From positions 124,001 to 188,000 of the forward strand of contig CAXXNY010000016.1 of the NCBI GenBank assembly GCA_963674805.2: 64,000 nt of DNA. Direction: 5' to 3'. Below are positions 45,016-54,094 of this stretch, in pieces. The stretch comes from CALMFG01 sp963674805. Lineage in GTDB: Bacteria > Bacillota > Clostridia > Christensenellales > CALMFG01. The position numbers and the translations under genes were made by a program. Below the pieces are notes generated by a model. It was not told where the DNA came from, did no database searches, and was given only the letters and a program-made list of their open reading frames with translations. Within the stretch, counting starts at the first letter, position 1, and each line of letters starts with the position of its first letter.

Positions 45016-46003
45016 CGGTTTCTCCTCGTTTGGAAAGACGATCCTGCCTGCCAAGTGCACGCGCCACAACAACAGTTGCGCCCAATACACCAGCATCGGT
45101 AAAAAGCTCACCTGCTTTAATATCACATTTCTGCAGCGGATGCATCAGGGAACGAAATACCATTTCTCTTACCGGTGTTAAAATACGCTCGCCGGCACGG
45201 GATACACCGCCGCTGATAATGATTAAACCAGGATTAAAAATGTCAATCAGGTTCACAATGCCAACGCTTAATTTCTGTGAGAAAAGCTCGAATGTTTTAA
45301 TACACGCTGCATCACCTGCATCGTATCCACGGCTGATCATTTCTCCATCAATAGTAAAAATATTACTATTCGTATATTTTACCAAAACTGAGTCAGGATA
45401 ATCAAGAACAAATCTTCTTGCATACCGTACCAGTGCGGTGCCGCTGCAGCAGCTCTCAAAACAGCCGTATTTTCCGCATACACAACGGTCGCCCGCCGGA
45501 TCAATAACCATATGGCCAATTTCTCCGGCCACATAGCTTTGGCCCCTTAAAATATTGCCGTCTATAATAACGCCGGCGCCAAGTCCGGTTCCGATTGTCA
45601 GCAGGATTAAGTTATTATATCCCCTGCCCGCACCAAAATGCAATTCTCCCAGCGCATTTACCGATCCGTCGTTTTCAGCAAAAACGGGCACTCCGAAATG
45701 CTCCCTGATCGGTTTAGCAACATCCATATCCGACCACCTTAAGAACTTCACCTCATGTGCGATGTTCGTCCGGCTGTCCGTCAATCCGGGTATGCCGATT
45801 CCAATTCCCAGCAAGTCTTCTTTCGTAATGCCCTTAGATTTTAACAGCTCTTCAATAACAAAAAAGATACGCGAAAAGGTAATTTCGGCCGGCTTTAAAT
45901 ACGGGGTCTGCGTCATTGAACGCGCCACAATATCAAAGTTTTCATCCACTAGTGCCGCTTTTATATTTGTACCTCCAAGGTCAATCCCGGCAATATACTT
46001 CAT
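45002..46003 (-). CDS. ROK-family sugar kinase
   Basis: A 333-residue ROK kinase (glucokinase/allokinase/fructokinase class). ATP-binding DLGGTN is at about 8-13, catalytic Asp112 in ENDGSV, and the sugar-contacting GEIGH with His164. The ROK zinc site is intact (CVCGKYGCFESC, Cys 174/176/181/185). It phosphorylates a hexose at C6, most often glucose, allose, mannose or fructose. In module E it would supply the phosphosugar for the cupin phosphoglucose isomerase and the hexulose-phosphate enzymes. Confidence 0.93.
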   Translation of the reverse strand: MKYIAGIDLGGTNIKAALVDENFDIVARSMTQTPYLKPAEITFSRIFFVIEELLKSKGITKEDLLGIGIGIPGLTDSRTNIAHEVKFLRWSDMDVAKPIREHFGVPVFAENDGSVNALGELHFGAGRGYNNLILLTIGTGLGAGVIIDGNILRGQSYVAGEIGHMVIDPAGDRCVCGKYGCFESCCSGTALVRYARRFVLDYPDSVLVKYTNSNIFTIDGEMISRGYDAGDAACIKTFELFSQKLSVGIVNLIDIFNPGLIIISGGVSRAGERILTPVREMVFRSLMHPLQKCDIKAGELFTDAGVLGATVVVARALGRQDRLSKRGETDGKE

Positions 46004-46049
46004 CTCGTATCTCCTCCATCATTGCTGCTTTTCTGTTTTTATTTATATA

Positions 46050-46619
46050 CTACTCCAAGTTTGCATGGCGTTTCATCAGCTTTTCGTTTCCCTCGCTGAT
46101 TTTACACTTTCCGATTACGCTAATCATCGCCGCATCACAGAATAGCAACAGGCTTTGCTCAAACATATTTGCGCCCGGCTGAAAAGACTTCACGCTGTCC
46201 CGGCTGCCCTTTGTGGTCGCGGCTTTTATCTGCACAACATAGTCGGCAAGCTTCGCCATCGTTGACTCACTGTAAATCGTAACCAGCGCCAGTTTTGCGC
46301 CGACCTTTTTTGCCTTATTGGCCATCACGGTTAGCGTGCCCGTTTCCCCGCTTCCAGAACCTATAATCAACAAGTCGCCCGGCTCAATCGCCGGTGTTGC
46401 GGTTTCGCCAACCACATATGCGTTAAAGCCCATGTGCATCAGCCTCATCGCCAGTCCCCGCACCATTAACAGCGAGCGGCCTGCGCCGGCTACAAATATT
46501 TTGTCCGCCTCAATGATCGCGTCCACAAACTGGTCTGCCTGCTTTTTATCAATACTGCTTAGTGCGGCTTTCAGTTCATTCAGCACGTCCATGCTGATAT
46601 CTACCGGATTACTCTTCAT
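46050..46619 (-). CDS. hxlB: 6-phospho-3-hexuloisomerase (SIS domain)
   Basis: A 189-residue SIS-domain isomerase of the PHI family, which interconverts D-arabino-3-hexulose 6-phosphate and fructose 6-phosphate. It has GAGRSLLM at about 45-52, GETATPAI, GSGSGETG for phosphate binding, and the C-terminal QPGANMFEQ helix typical of PHI. It sits directly after the hexulose-phosphate synthase, the usual arrangement in ribulose-monophosphate-pathway loci. Length matches the family. Confidence 0.9.
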   Translation of the reverse strand: MKSNPVDISMDVLNELKAALSSIDKKQADQFVDAIIEADKIFVAGAGRSLLMVRGLAMRLMHMGFNAYVVGETATPAIEPGDLLIIGSGSGETGTLTVMANKAKKVGAKLALVTIYSESTMAKLADYVVQIKAATTKGSRDSVKSFQPGANMFEQSLLLFCDAAMISVIGKCKISEGNEKLMKRHANLE

Positions 46620-46639
46620 ATTATACCCGCTTTCTTTGT

Positions 46640-47263
46640 CTAAAACTTCGATTTTATTTCTATGGTTGCTGCTCTTATATCATCTGCTTTTGTTAATCCG
46701 CCCCCCACAACCACAATCGCCGGTTTCAGCGCCTTGTAATCATCCAGCGTTTTTAGGCTGACACCGCCCGCAACAGCGGATATTTCGCCTGGCACAGCGC
46801 TTACCAGTTCTCTTAAATCATCCAGCGGCGTCTTCCCCAGCCTCTGGACATCAACTGCTGTATGCACGCAGATATAATCGGTACCCATCTTTTGTAATTC
46901 TTTTGCCCGTGTTTGAATGTCCTGTACACAAATCAGATCGGCCATTACTTTACGGCCGAAGCGATGTGCGGTATCCACAACTTCCTGGACCGTCACATTA
47001 TCAGCCAGCGCAAGTACGGTAACAATATCCGCTCCGGCTTCACAGGCGTCTTCACATTCAATCGCGCCGCCGTCCACAATCTTGGTATCCGCCAAGACCG
47101 TTACTTCCGGATATATCTCCTTAATCTTAACCACCGGCACCATGCCTTCACGCATAATCATCGGTGTTCCAACTTCAACAATATCAATCACGTCGTGTAT
47201 CTGACCCACTATGCGGAGCGCTTCTGCGCTGCTTACCAGGTCAAGTGCAATTTGAAGTTTCAT
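46640..47263 (-). CDS. hxlA: 3-hexulose-6-phosphate synthase
   Basis: A 207-residue TIM-barrel enzyme of the orotidine-phosphate-decarboxylase superfamily. It has the catalytic ADTKIVDGG (Asp59, Lys61, Asp64) and ALDL near the N-terminus, and VVVGGGLTKADD as the phosphate site. Hexulose-phosphate synthase condenses formaldehyde with ribulose 5-phosphate, or runs in reverse to make ribulose 5-phosphate from hexulose 6-phosphate. The related keto-gulonate-phosphate decarboxylase shares this fold, but the adjacent hxlB supports the synthase call. Confidence 0.88.
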   Translation of the reverse strand: MKLQIALDLVSSAEALRIVGQIHDVIDIVEVGTPMIMREGMVPVVKIKEIYPEVTVLADTKIVDGGAIECEDACEAGADIVTVLALADNVTVQEVVDTAHRFGRKVMADLICVQDIQTRAKELQKMGTDYICVHTAVDVQRLGKTPLDDLRELVSAVPGEISAVAGGVSLKTLDDYKALKPAIVVVGGGLTKADDIRAATIEIKSKF

Positions 47264-47295
47264 ATTTCCTCCTTAAATAGCTGTATTCTTTCTGA

Positions 47296-48099
47296 CTAGA
47301 GCATTGCTTCCATTGCATCAATATATTTTGCCGGATGCAGCAAAAAGTCGAATTTTTCCGGCGCCTTGATAAATTCCCGGTATGTCGGCTTATTAAAAGT
47401 AATCCCTAAATCAGGGTTCTGTTTGGGCCTTACGACTTTAAACTCCGGCACATCCTGATAATTGGGGTTCTTGACCAGCTTGATTTTGCCGTCTTCCCGC
47501 AATGCATATACACTTAAACCGTGTTTGGTTTTAATCGGATCATAATAGATCGGACATGCCACCACTGCGATATTGCTGAAAACAAGCGCACCTTCACCGA
47601 CATTGACTGAACAATGCCCCCAGAACGGCGGTATAATCACTGCTTCGCCCGCCTTAACATGCACCACTTTTATATCTTCAATCTCGAGTTTCCCATTTGG
47701 ATCATCAATGCTTTTCACCTTCTGCATCACATACATCGCCTCACCGGCCAACACTTCATAAACCTCCGGACAGGCATACGTTTCTCCCGGAATACTGCCA
47801 TGATAGTGCCCGGAAGTCTTCTTGCATTCTCCGTTGACTTCACCCGGCATGATCACCGTGATGTCATATCGGAAATCATATTTTTTAAATAATTCCCTGT
47901 GTTCTTCAAACACGATATCGCGGTAAAAATCATAACAATGTTCATTCTCGTTCAACGCTTGTTCGTTATACAGCAGCCCTTTCATTTGTCCGGCCGCCTT
48001 TCCGCCGTCCGAATCGACGGTAAGTCCGTCACGAAATTCAAGCCTTTTTGTTTTTTCGTCATACCAGATTGGCAGACCTGAAGCCGTTATTTCTCTCAT
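47296..48099 (-). CDS. Cupin-type glucose-6-phosphate isomerase
   Basis: A 267-residue cupin phosphoglucose isomerase (archaeal-type PGI family), interconverting glucose 6-phosphate and fructose 6-phosphate. The start is taken at 48099 (MREITASG) after GGGAAGGG; the frame is open to 48132. Metal ligands in the family pattern: His98 and His100 in SGHYHG, Glu112 in PEVYEV, and His162 in FWGHCS. It is much larger than single-cupin archaeal PGI and has an N-terminal extension, like bacterial members. It may act on a different 6-phosphosugar. It follows the module E permease. Confidence 0.86.
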   Translation of the reverse strand: MREITASGLPIWYDEKTKRLEFRDGLTVDSDGGKAAGQMKGLLYNEQALNENEHCYDFYRDIVFEEHRELFKKYDFRYDITVIMPGEVNGECKKTSGHYHGSIPGETYACPEVYEVLAGEAMYVMQKVKSIDDPNGKLEIEDIKVVHVKAGEAVIIPPFWGHCSVNVGEGALVFSNIAVVACPIYYDPIKTKHGLSVYALREDGKIKLVKNPNYQDVPEFKVVRPKQNPDLGITFNKPTYREFIKAPEKFDFLLHPAKYIDAMEAML

Positions 48100-48124
48100 T
48101 GAATACCCTTCCCTTTTATAAATT

Positions 48125-49105
48125 TTAAACATTGCTTTGGTTTTTGCTTTGGAACGTTACCGCAACAATGATGATTATTCCTTTTACCAGCCCGTTCAGG
48201 AACGGGTCAATCTTTGCAGCAATCAGGATAACCGAGATCATTTGCATCATCAGTGCGCCTAAAAACGTACCGGTGATACGGCCCCGGCCGCCGCTCATTG
48301 AAGTGCCGCCGATTGCAACCGCAGCGATTGCATCCAGCTCATATCCGAAACCGGCATTTGACGCCGTCACCGAGGACATGCGTGATGCCAGCAGGAATGA
48401 GGATAATCCGCAAAGCGCTCCAATAATAATGAACACCACCATTTTGACATTCTTGGTCTTAATACCGGCTAAGATTGTTGCGTGTTCATTAGAACCGGTC
48501 GCGTAGACATATCTGCCGAACTTTGTATTGGCCAGCAGGAAGCCGATCAACAAAACCACCCCGATTAAAAACAACGGCAGGAAAGGGATGCTCCCAAATA
48601 ACTTTCCGGTCGCTACGGAACTGAAGCTGCCCAGTACGTCTTTATTGACCGTAAACGGACCGCCCTGCCCGATCTGAGTAATGATGGACCGGTACGCGCT
48701 CATGGTTGCCAGCGTGGCAATGAATGCGGCTATCCCAATATAAGAAACCAGCACGCCGTTGATTGCGCCAAGCACCGCACCAAACAGGATACAAAACAAC
48801 AGTGTCAGCATGACATCATTGGTCTGGTTGAGCAGCAATACGCTGATACCCGCGACTAAAGACACGATGGAGCCGACCGAAAGGTCAATCATCCCCGAAA
48901 TAATCACCAGCGTCATCCCGCAGGCCACAATCCCTGTAATCGTGGCATTTGACAGGAGTGTCATAATACTCGAATAGCTTAAGAATTTAGGATTAAAGAT
49001 AAGCGCTACGCCAAGCAAGACAACGAACGACAGTATGAAGCTGTAGTCTGTATACAGTTTTTTAAAACTGTTCTTGTTAAAAAAGCTGTTGAGTTTTTTC
49101 TCCAT
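48125..49105 (-). CDS. Sugar ABC transporter permease, CUT2 type (module E)
   Basis: A 326-residue polytopic permease with a variant signature SGMIDLSVGS at about 70-79 and AIGGTSMSGGRG later. It starts two bases after the ATPase stop and ends just after the chosen start region of the cupin isomerase, so the genes are tightly packed. Confidence 0.94.
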   Translation of the reverse strand: MEKKLNSFFNKNSFKKLYTDYSFILSFVVLLGVALIFNPKFLSYSSIMTLLSNATITGIVACGMTLVIISGMIDLSVGSIVSLVAGISVLLLNQTNDVMLTLLFCILFGAVLGAINGVLVSYIGIAAFIATLATMSAYRSIITQIGQGGPFTVNKDVLGSFSSVATGKLFGSIPFLPLFLIGVVLLIGFLLANTKFGRYVYATGSNEHATILAGIKTKNVKMVVFIIIGALCGLSSFLLASRMSSVTASNAGFGYELDAIAAVAIGGTSMSGGRGRITGTFLGALMMQMISVILIAAKIDPFLNGLVKGIIIIVAVTFQSKNQSNV

Positions 49106-49107
49106 AT

Positions 49108-50601
49108 CTATACCGCCTTTCTGTCAGAGCCTGTCGAATAATACATAATCTCTGCTTCGTCAAAGTCATCCCGCTCAAACGTTTTTGAAATCTGTCCGTC
49201 ATACATCACAATACACCGATCCCCGATCTTCTGAATTTCAGGATACTCCTGAGTAAACACGATAATGCTTGCGCCCTCGTCTGCCAATTTGTTGATGAGT
49301 TTATAAATCTCATATTTTGCACCCACATCAACACCTTGGGTTGGATTATCAAAAATGTACACTTTTGATTGCAGTTCAAGCCATCTTGAAATAATGACCT
49401 TCTGCTGGTTTCCACCTGATAAAGAAGTGATCTCCATCTTCGGGCTGTCAGCTTTAACATTCAGCATGCGCTTACAATCGTTAAACACGCGCTGCTGGTC
49501 TTTTTTTCTTACAACAAAATGGTTCTTCGAATATCCAAGCTGTGCGATCGTCAGGTTATCAAGCACATTCATGTTTTTAATAATTGAGCGTTCTTTCCGG
49601 TTACGCTGCACCATGCCGATGCCCGAGCGAATCACCGATTTAATCGAATGGTATTTGATTGGTTTACCCTCAAGATAAACTTCACCGGCCTGAAGTTTTC
49701 TGGCGCCGAAAAGCGCTTCTGCCAGTTCACTTCTGCCGTCCCCCTGCAGCCCGGTGAATACCAGCACCTCACTTTTTCGCAGCTCAAATGATACATTTTT
49801 AAAGTGCTTTTCACACGACAGGTTTTCAGCTTTTAACAGCACTTCTTTGCCGTGTTTCTTTTTAACGATTTTGTCTTTAATGTGCTGGCCTACCAGCATC
49901 ATGGTTGCTTTCTCTTCGTCAATATCCTTAAAATAACCGGTACCAACGATCTTGCCGTCGCGCAGCACAGTGTAGCGGTCGCATATTTCAAATAACTCAG
50001 GCATTTTGTGTGAGATATAGATCATGCTGACGCCCTTTTTTTTCAGCTGATGCATAATATCAAACAAATTTTTAATTTCCTGGTCCGACAATGCCGTTGT
50101 TGGCTCGTCCATGATAATAATCTTTGCTTCGAACAGCAGTGATTTTGCAATCTCGATCAGCTGCTTATGCAACGTGTCCAGTGTCCCGACTTTCCGGTCC
50201 GGGTTTATTTCTCCCATGTTGACGACTTCCAGCACTTCTTTTGCGCGTTTACGCATCAGTTTCCGGTTTGTAATCCCCAGCCAGGTAGTAAGTTCTTCGC
50301 CCAAAAATAGATTTTCGTACACTTTTAAATCATTCACCAGGTTTAGTTCCTGGTGGATAAAACGGATACCGACTTCCGATGCCTTCTTTTCATCGATATG
50401 CGTTATATCCTCGCCGTTAAATAAGACTTGCCCGTCAGACGGTTTATATACACCGCCCAATATATTCATTAACGTCGATTTTCCCGCACCGTTTTCGCCC
50501 ATTAGCCCGTAGATCTCACCTTTTTCAAGACTAAAGTCGACATTGTCCAGTGCTTTGTTTGATCCGAAAATCATTGTGATGTTTTTCATTTCCAAATACA
50601 T
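49108..50601 (-). CDS. Sugar ABC transporter ATP-binding protein, CUT2 type (module E)
   Basis: A 497-residue tandem ATPase. Walker A GENGAGKST is at 35-43 and Walker B IIMDEPTTALS with the DEP intact in domain 1. Domain 2 has GLQGDGRSE, the signature LSGGNQQK, and a Walker B reading IFDNPTQGVDVG. There Asn replaces the usual catalytic Glu and Gln replaces Arg. That may leave only one fully competent ATP site per monomer. Otherwise it is a normal RbsA-type protein. Confidence 0.95.
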   Translation of the reverse strand: MYLEMKNITMIFGSNKALDNVDFSLEKGEIYGLMGENGAGKSTLMNILGGVYKPSDGQVLFNGEDITHIDEKKASEVGIRFIHQELNLVNDLKVYENLFLGEELTTWLGITNRKLMRKRAKEVLEVVNMGEINPDRKVGTLDTLHKQLIEIAKSLLFEAKIIIMDEPTTALSDQEIKNLFDIMHQLKKKGVSMIYISHKMPELFEICDRYTVLRDGKIVGTGYFKDIDEEKATMMLVGQHIKDKIVKKKHGKEVLLKAENLSCEKHFKNVSFELRKSEVLVFTGLQGDGRSELAEALFGARKLQAGEVYLEGKPIKYHSIKSVIRSGIGMVQRNRKERSIIKNMNVLDNLTIAQLGYSKNHFVVRKKDQQRVFNDCKRMLNVKADSPKMEITSLSGGNQQKVIISRWLELQSKVYIFDNPTQGVDVGAKYEIYKLINKLADEGASIIVFTQEYPEIQKIGDRCIVMYDGQISKTFERDDFDEAEIMYYSTGSDRKAV

Positions 50602-50627
50602 GCTTCACGGCCTCCGGGATTTAATGC

Positions 50628-50660
50628 TCAGGCGGTCCGGAAAAATACCGTCCCGCCTGA
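50628..50660 (-). other. Intercistronic hairpin after binding-protein gene E
   Basis: TCAGGCGG (50628-50635) pairs with CCGCCTGA (50653-50660). An inner CCGG/CCG element shortens the loop. It lies between the binding-protein and ATPase genes, with no T-run. Confidence 0.65.
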
Positions 50661-50684
50661 TTTCTTCACTTGATTGTTGTGTGC

Positions 50685-51758
50685 TTATTCTCCGTATCTG
50701 TAGATGTACTCATCAGACTGACGGTATTCAGCTTCGTTTTCGAGCGTCACTTGTTCAACAGGAACAAGATGCAGTCCGGTTTCACCGGAGCCATTCATAA
50801 TACCTACAGCCAGATCAACTGCCTGACGGATCATGCCGGGTGCATAGGTGTTAGTGACGATGTTGATACCGTAATCATCCAAAGAGGACTGCATAACATC
50901 CAGCACATCTTTCTGTGCACCGACGCCGACTAATACTTCGATGTTCACATCAGCTGGTCCGTCGTATTGTGCAATCGCATCTAAGATGCCCAGCAGCGGT
51001 TCATCGTCGTGGGTGTAGATAGCGGATACTTTTTCGATATCTTCAACCGAGGAGTTTGATAACCAGTCTGTCATATCGTTGAATCCGTTTTCGCGCGACC
51101 ACATCGTTAAGAACGACTGGACGATTTCGATGCTTGCGTCTTTGTTATCCGCAAAACTTTCTGTTCTTTCCTGAGCGGCCTGAGAGGTATCTCCCTGGAA
51201 TTCAAGTACATAAATCGTTTCGCCGGCGGCAATCCGGTCGGCAAAGTATGCATTCATGTACTCGGCTGCCCTGGTGCCAACTGCAATCTGGTCCCCCGTC
51301 ATTTCAGCTGTCGGTTCAAAATCCGGAATCAATCTATCATATACGATCAGAGGGATCCCCGCATCCTTAATCGACTGTGCTGCATTGTACAACGGCGCAC
51401 CGTCAATCGGCCACAACAGAACTGCATCAAAATCATACATGTCAAGGCCGGTTGCAATCTGGTTGGTTTGTTCGGAAGCTTCGGCAGTATTAAACATCAC
51501 ATAGTCAAATCCTGCATTCTCTTCCTTTGCCAATTCCAGAGCACCTTTTGCCTGCTCAATTGATTCGGCAGTAAACCCGTGGTCCGCGCTGACCATGAAG
51601 ACGCCGAGCAGCATGGATTCAGCTTCAGCCGGAGCTTCTTCTGCTTCCGATGCAGCTGCCGGTTCTTCTGCGGCAGGTTCTGCAGCTTGTTGTCCCGCAC
51701 ATCCTGCAAAAGCAAAAATAAGCAGGACGCATACTAGTACAGTAACAATCTTTTTCAT
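50685..51758 (-). CDS. Sugar-binding lipoprotein, CUT2 type (module E)
   Basis: A 357-residue lipoprotein. The start at 51758 follows AAGGAGA, the lipobox is FAGC with Cys20, and a long Glu/Ala linker follows. The mature domain begins SMLLGVFMVSADHGF and contains LLWPIDGAPLYNAAQ, with a rather divergent hinge compared with RbsB. It is the third gene of module E, after the isomerase and dehydrogenase. Confidence 0.95.
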   Translation of the reverse strand: MKKIVTVLVCVLLIFAFAGCAGQQAAEPAAEEPAAASEAEEAPAEAESMLLGVFMVSADHGFTAESIEQAKGALELAKEENAGFDYVMFNTAEASEQTNQIATGLDMYDFDAVLLWPIDGAPLYNAAQSIKDAGIPLIVYDRLIPDFEPTAEMTGDQIAVGTRAAEYMNAYFADRIAAGETIYVLEFQGDTSQAAQERTESFADNKDASIEIVQSFLTMWSRENGFNDMTDWLSNSSVEDIEKVSAIYTHDDEPLLGILDAIAQYDGPADVNIEVLVGVGAQKDVLDVMQSSLDDYGINIVTNTYAPGMIRQAVDLAVGIMNGSGETGLHLVPVEQVTLENEAEYRQSDEYIYRYGE

Positions 51759-51807
51759 TTCTTTCTCCTTCCTTTTTTAACCGTTTACGGTCAAATATAT
51801 AAAACAG

Positions 51808-52941
51808 CTAAATTGTTATCCATTTTCGTTCTGTTGCACTTTCTAATATCTTGTCGCACAAAATGACTTCATGGCGTCCGGTTTCAAAGGTGGCATACTG
51901 CGGGTTTTTGTCCTTCACGTTAATATCCGCATACATCGCTCTCATCCCGTTTTTAAATGCGTCCGGGAACCCTTCACCGTGTCCGCCCGGATACCCGGCA
52001 TTCACCACAACGGAAGCGTCCAGCATGCCCGGGTCTTTTTCGAATACCCTGCTGTATTCCCCGCGGCGGCCCAGCCATACCTCGTTGCATGTATCGCTGC
52101 TCCAAACCGCAGATTGTTTCATGCCCGCAAATTTTAATGTCAAATCGGCTTTCTTTCCCGGTATGATCTGGCTTAATACCACGCTGCCTAACGCCCCATT
52201 GCTCAGTCTGAATATCAGGTTGGCGTGGTCCTCTGTCGTGACCTTAACGTCTTCGTATGCGACGTCTGTTTTCGAGTTAGTAAAAGTCTCTACAACCGAC
52301 AGCGGTTTTTTCCGCGTGTCATGCAAAATCTTAAAGTCCGCGCAGACTTCGACGACACTTAATCCCGTGATGTTTTCCATCAGGTCCAGCCAATGCGTGC
52401 CAATATCGGATACAGCCCGTGTTTTACCTGATTCACTCGCTTCAACACGCCAGTTATAATCGGTTTCATATAACAGCCAATCCTGAGAGAACTCACCGTA
52501 TACCGCATGGATATCGCCGAACTCACCCTTTTTGACCATCTCTTTCAGCTGGGCGGTCATCGGATACCACCGGTTATGATAGTTAACACCGTTGACCAGG
52601 TTCTTTTCCTTGGCTTTGGCAATCATTTTTTCTGCTTCTTCAAGCGTGCAGCACATCGGCTTTTCACAGATAACATTCACATCATGGTCCATTGCATAAA
52701 TCGCGATGTCACAATGGGTGAAGTTCGGCGTACAGATATGGAGCATATCCAGTGATTCCGCCTTAATCATCTCTTTATAATCCTGATACGCTTTGGGTAC
52801 TCCCAAATTTTCAGCTTTTTTTTCTGCATCTACCGGGTCGGCGATTGCCACGACTTCTACATTCCCGAGTCTTCGTATTGCTTCGATATGCGCAACACCG
52901 ATAAAGCCGACGCCGACTATTCCTGCGCGTAGTTTTTTCAT
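51808..52941 (-). CDS. Gfo/Idh/MocA-family sugar oxidoreductase
   Basis: A 377-residue NAD(P)-dependent dehydrogenase. The N-terminal Rossmann fold has GVGFIGVAH (about 9-17), the EKP motif ICEKPMC near residue 94, and the C-terminal substrate domain has DIGTHWLDLME with the catalytic Asp/His pair. Such enzymes oxidise a sugar hydroxyl, often C3 of glucosides or inositol, or reduce keto-sugars. It is 10 bases after the AP2-type isomerase. The pair suggests oxidation followed by isomerisation of a free sugar before or after phosphorylation. Confidence 0.92.
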   Translation of the reverse strand: MKKLRAGIVGVGFIGVAHIEAIRRLGNVEVVAIADPVDAEKKAENLGVPKAYQDYKEMIKAESLDMLHICTPNFTHCDIAIYAMDHDVNVICEKPMCCTLEEAEKMIAKAKEKNLVNGVNYHNRWYPMTAQLKEMVKKGEFGDIHAVYGEFSQDWLLYETDYNWRVEASESGKTRAVSDIGTHWLDLMENITGLSVVEVCADFKILHDTRKKPLSVVETFTNSKTDVAYEDVKVTTEDHANLIFRLSNGALGSVVLSQIIPGKKADLTLKFAGMKQSAVWSSDTCNEVWLGRRGEYSRVFEKDPGMLDASVVVNAGYPGGHGEGFPDAFKNGMRAMYADINVKDKNPQYATFETGRHEVILCDKILESATERKWITI

Positions 52942-52951
52942 CTCTGCCTCC

Positions 52952-53947
52952 CTAATTCTTCAATGCGGCGTCAAACGCTACATCAGACGGTTTGATACGC
53001 AAGTCTTTAATGTAGTTGCATGATTCGGTGGCGCCTTGAATGCGGTCCATTCCGCTGTCTTCCCATTCAATCGAATACGGGCCGTTATAATGGATCATGT
53101 TCAGTTCGCGAATAATATCTTCAAAGTCAACCATACCGCGTCCGATGCTTCTGAAGTTCCACTTTCGCCGTGTGTCGCCGAACTCAAGATGAGACCCGAT
53201 GATGCTTGCTGTATCATCGTTTGAGACGTAAACATCTTTCATATGACAATGGTAAATTTTATCCGGGAAATTCCGAATAAACACATGCGGTTTGATACCC
53301 TGCCACAAGAGATGGCTTGGATCAAAATTAAAACCAAATACTTCGCGGTTATCCAAAACATCAAGCAGTTTTTTGCATGTCCAGATATCATACGCAATTT
53401 CGGTTGCGTGCACTTCTAACGCATATTTAACACCCTGGCGTTCGAACTCATCAAAGATCGGGCTCCATAATTCCTTTATTCTGGCATACCCTTCTTCGAC
53501 CATTTCCGGTGTCGTCTGCGGGAAGGAATACCAGTAGTTCCAAATAGGAGAGCCAAGAAAACTGGTCGTTACCGTGCACCCCATATTCTTGCACGCAGCA
53601 GGTACATGCATCATCTGATCGATTGCCCATGCCCGCATTTCATCCGGCTTTCCTTTTACCTGCTCCGGTACCAGATTGTTATGGCGAACATCATATGTAT
53701 CGCCGACTATTTTTCCTGCAATATGGCTGGCGATTGTAAATGCCTTCAGGTTATACTTTTTCAGTATTTCTACTTTTTGTTCGGCATAGTTCTTATCATT
53801 TGCCGCTTTAATGACATCCATATGGTCGCCGCCGCAGCCAATCTCGACCCCGTCATAACCGATCTCACTGGCAATTTTACAAATTTCTTCAAAAGGTAAA
53901 TCACCCCACTGAGCTGTTAACAAAGTAACCGGATTCTTTTTTTGCAT
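52952..53947 (-). CDS. Sugar phosphate isomerase/epimerase family (AP endonuclease 2 TIM barrel)
   Basis: A 331-residue metal-dependent TIM barrel of the xylose-isomerase-like/IolE-IolI/EryH class. It begins VTLLTAQWGDLPFEE and has YDGVEIGCGG. Metal residues are expected in LEVHATEI (Glu), NFDPSHLLW (Asp/His), CHMKDVYV (His) and IEWEDSGMD (Glu). It isomerises or epimerises a keto-sugar. It is the first gene of module E; the start at 53947 follows GGAGGG and a strong promoter. Confidence 0.9.
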   Translation of the reverse strand: MQKKNPVTLLTAQWGDLPFEEICKIASEIGYDGVEIGCGGDHMDVIKAANDKNYAEQKVEILKKYNLKAFTIASHIAGKIVGDTYDVRHNNLVPEQVKGKPDEMRAWAIDQMMHVPAACKNMGCTVTTSFLGSPIWNYWYSFPQTTPEMVEEGYARIKELWSPIFDEFERQGVKYALEVHATEIAYDIWTCKKLLDVLDNREVFGFNFDPSHLLWQGIKPHVFIRNFPDKIYHCHMKDVYVSNDDTASIIGSHLEFGDTRRKWNFRSIGRGMVDFEDIIRELNMIHYNGPYSIEWEDSGMDRIQGATESCNYIKDLRIKPSDVAFDAALKN

Positions 53948-53984
53948 CGTTATTCGCCCTCCAAAATATTTTTTTGATATGTTG

Positions 53985-54094
53985 TATTGTTGTTTTAATA
54001 ATTTTATTGCTTTTATAATAATATATAGTTCTTTAATCTTATTGTCAATATATTTATTAGCATTTCAATATATTTATTGTTGATTTAATAATTT
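53985..54094 (-). promoter_or_regulatory. Module E promoter flanked by 20-bp direct repeats
   Basis: Minus strand: TTGACA (54043-54048), 17 bases, TATATT (54020-54025). A 20-base element TATTGTTGATTTAATAATTT (54075-54094) recurs with one mismatch at 53985-54004, exactly 90 bases away, on the other side of the promoter. TCAATATATTTATT also repeats at 54045-54058 and 54065-54078. These are candidate DeoR sites, possibly acting by looping. Confidence 0.7.
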
